A stretch of 6,432 bases of DNA from Rickettsiales bacterium (GTDB lineage: Bacteria > Pseudomonadota > Alphaproteobacteria > Rickettsiales > UBA998): positions 1-6,432 of the forward strand of contig JAIEPI010000141.1 of the NCBI GenBank assembly GCA_019749855.1. The letters are read 5' to 3'. Positions 6,048 to 6,432 of this stretch are shown here, piece by piece. The notes under the pieces are model-generated. The model did not search any database. It was not told the origin of the DNA and was given only the letters and a program-made list of their open reading frames with translations. A program made the translations under genes and the position numbers. Numbering within the stretch: position 1 is the first letter of the stretch; each line of letters opens with the position of its first letter.

Positions 6048-6180
6048 AAATCCTCCAATTTGGATTTAAAAAATAACATCTTAATATTACAGAATTATTA
6101 CGAAAAAGCTCGAATCATATTCTGTTTATAATTCATCTGCTTTTAGGATTTTCGAACTTAACAAACCCTTGACTGTGATT
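6048..6180 (-). promoter_or_regulatory. AT-rich leader and promoter region of the orphan gene
   Basis: The region between the start of the orphan gene and the first large hairpin is strongly AT-rich and holds the GGAGGA ribosome-binding site (complement of 6051-6056). Several -10-like hexamers occur on the minus strand (TATAAA, TATGAT, TAATAT), but none has a well-spaced -35, so I cannot choose one. No ORF is visible here. Confidence 0.4.
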
Positions 6181-6230
6181 CGAAGCTCTGGAGTGGCACC
6201 AGTCCAGCCTTCACTCCAAGCGGAGCTTCG
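6181..6230. repeat. Large bulged inverted repeat (hairpin 1)
   Basis: CGAAGCTC (6181-6188) pairs with GAGCTTCG (6223-6230), and TGGAGTG (6189-6195) pairs with CACTCCA (6212-6218). That is 15 base pairs without mismatch, interrupted only by a 4-nt bulge (AGCG, 6219-6222) on one arm, around a 16-nt loop. No T-run follows on the minus strand, so it does not look like a simple terminator. Confidence 0.7.
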
Positions 6231-6239
6231 GCGGACACT

Positions 6240-6276
6240 CGATTTTGCAATTCCGCGCCAAGCGCGGGCAAAATCG
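6240..6276. repeat. Large bulged inverted repeat abutting the tRNA 3' end (hairpin 2)
   Basis: CGATTTTGC (6240-6248) pairs with GCAAAATCG (6268-6276), and CCGCGC (6253-6258) pairs with GCGCGG (6262-6267) across a 3-nt loop. This gives 15 perfect pairs with a 4-nt bulge (AATT, 6249-6252). It begins 1 nt beyond the encoded CCA of tRNA-Asp. It could terminate or process the tRNA transcript, but a trailing T-run is absent. Confidence 0.75.
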
Positions 6277-6277
6277 G

Positions 6278-6354
<77 letters not shown>

Positions 6355-6394
6355 TTGAGGGCCGCGAGCAGCAGCCAGAGGCGATCCTGCCTCG

Positions 6395-6423
6395 GATGTA
6401 CGGGTTCGGATTCGGCGAGTCAA
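6395..6423 (-). promoter_or_regulatory. Candidate tRNA-Asp promoter
   Basis: On the minus strand TTGACT (6418-6423) is separated by 17 bp from TACATC (6395-6400), about 40 bp before the tRNA 5' end. The -35 is good; the -10 is poor. The rest of 6355-6432 shows no other gene that I can support. Confidence 0.4.
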
Positions 6424-6432
6424 GGCGGGCAC

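Noticed and set aside
6110..6183. Inverted TCGAATCA (6110-6117) and TGATTCGA (6176-6183) in the orphan-gene leader
   Set aside because: Only 8 bp match over a 58-bp gap in AT-rich DNA; this is too short to separate from chance.

Overview
The window is part of a bacterial respiratory Complex I (NADH:quinone oxidoreductase, nuo) operon, all on the minus strand. Reading from high to low coordinates the order is nuoA, nuoB, nuoC, an inserted S23/four-helix-bundle gene, nuoD, nuoE, an exported DUF3298-like protein, and the first 138 codons of nuoF, which runs off the left edge. Separate nuoC and nuoD genes (not fused), the NuoA and NuoF sequence style and the 77-nt tRNA-Asp together point to an alphaproteobacterium. 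The order or genus cannot be fixed from this window. The nuo genes are tightly packed: nuoB/nuoC, S23/nuoD and nuoE/DUF3298-like overlap by ATGA, nuoD/nuoE by TAATG, and nuoF starts 2 nt after the preceding stop.

The most interesting part is at 3132-3591. A 460-bp cassette sits exactly between nuoC and nuoD. It carries one four-helix-bundle gene (S23/Avd-like family) and is bounded by near-perfect 35/36-bp terminal inverted repeats, each built from about five GGAATCG-type heptamers. The cassette is woven into the operon. Its right repeat encodes the last 12 residues and the stop codon of NuoC. Its interior supplies the ribosome-binding region and ATG of nuoD, and its left repeat encodes NuoD residues 2-13. 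No transposase is present.

Upstream of nuoA is a 262-bp gap that should hold the operon promoter. Next to it is a degenerate copy of the 3' end of tRNA-Asp (5342-5376). Then come an unrecognised, AT-richer gene (5454-6047), its AT-rich leader, two large bulged hairpins (6181-6230 and 6240-6276) and an intact tRNA-Asp(GTC) gene (6278-6354). A gene flanked by an intact tRNA and a direct repeat of that tRNA's 3' end looks like the scar of a tRNA-targeted integration, although no integrase is visible.

Functionally, NuoB, C, D, E and F form most of the peripheral arm of Complex I (NADH/FMN entry, Fe-S wires, quinone site) and NuoA is a small membrane-arm subunit at the quinone-site junction. The exported protein between nuoE and nuoF and the Lys/Ser-rich tail on NuoE are lineage-specific additions of unknown role.
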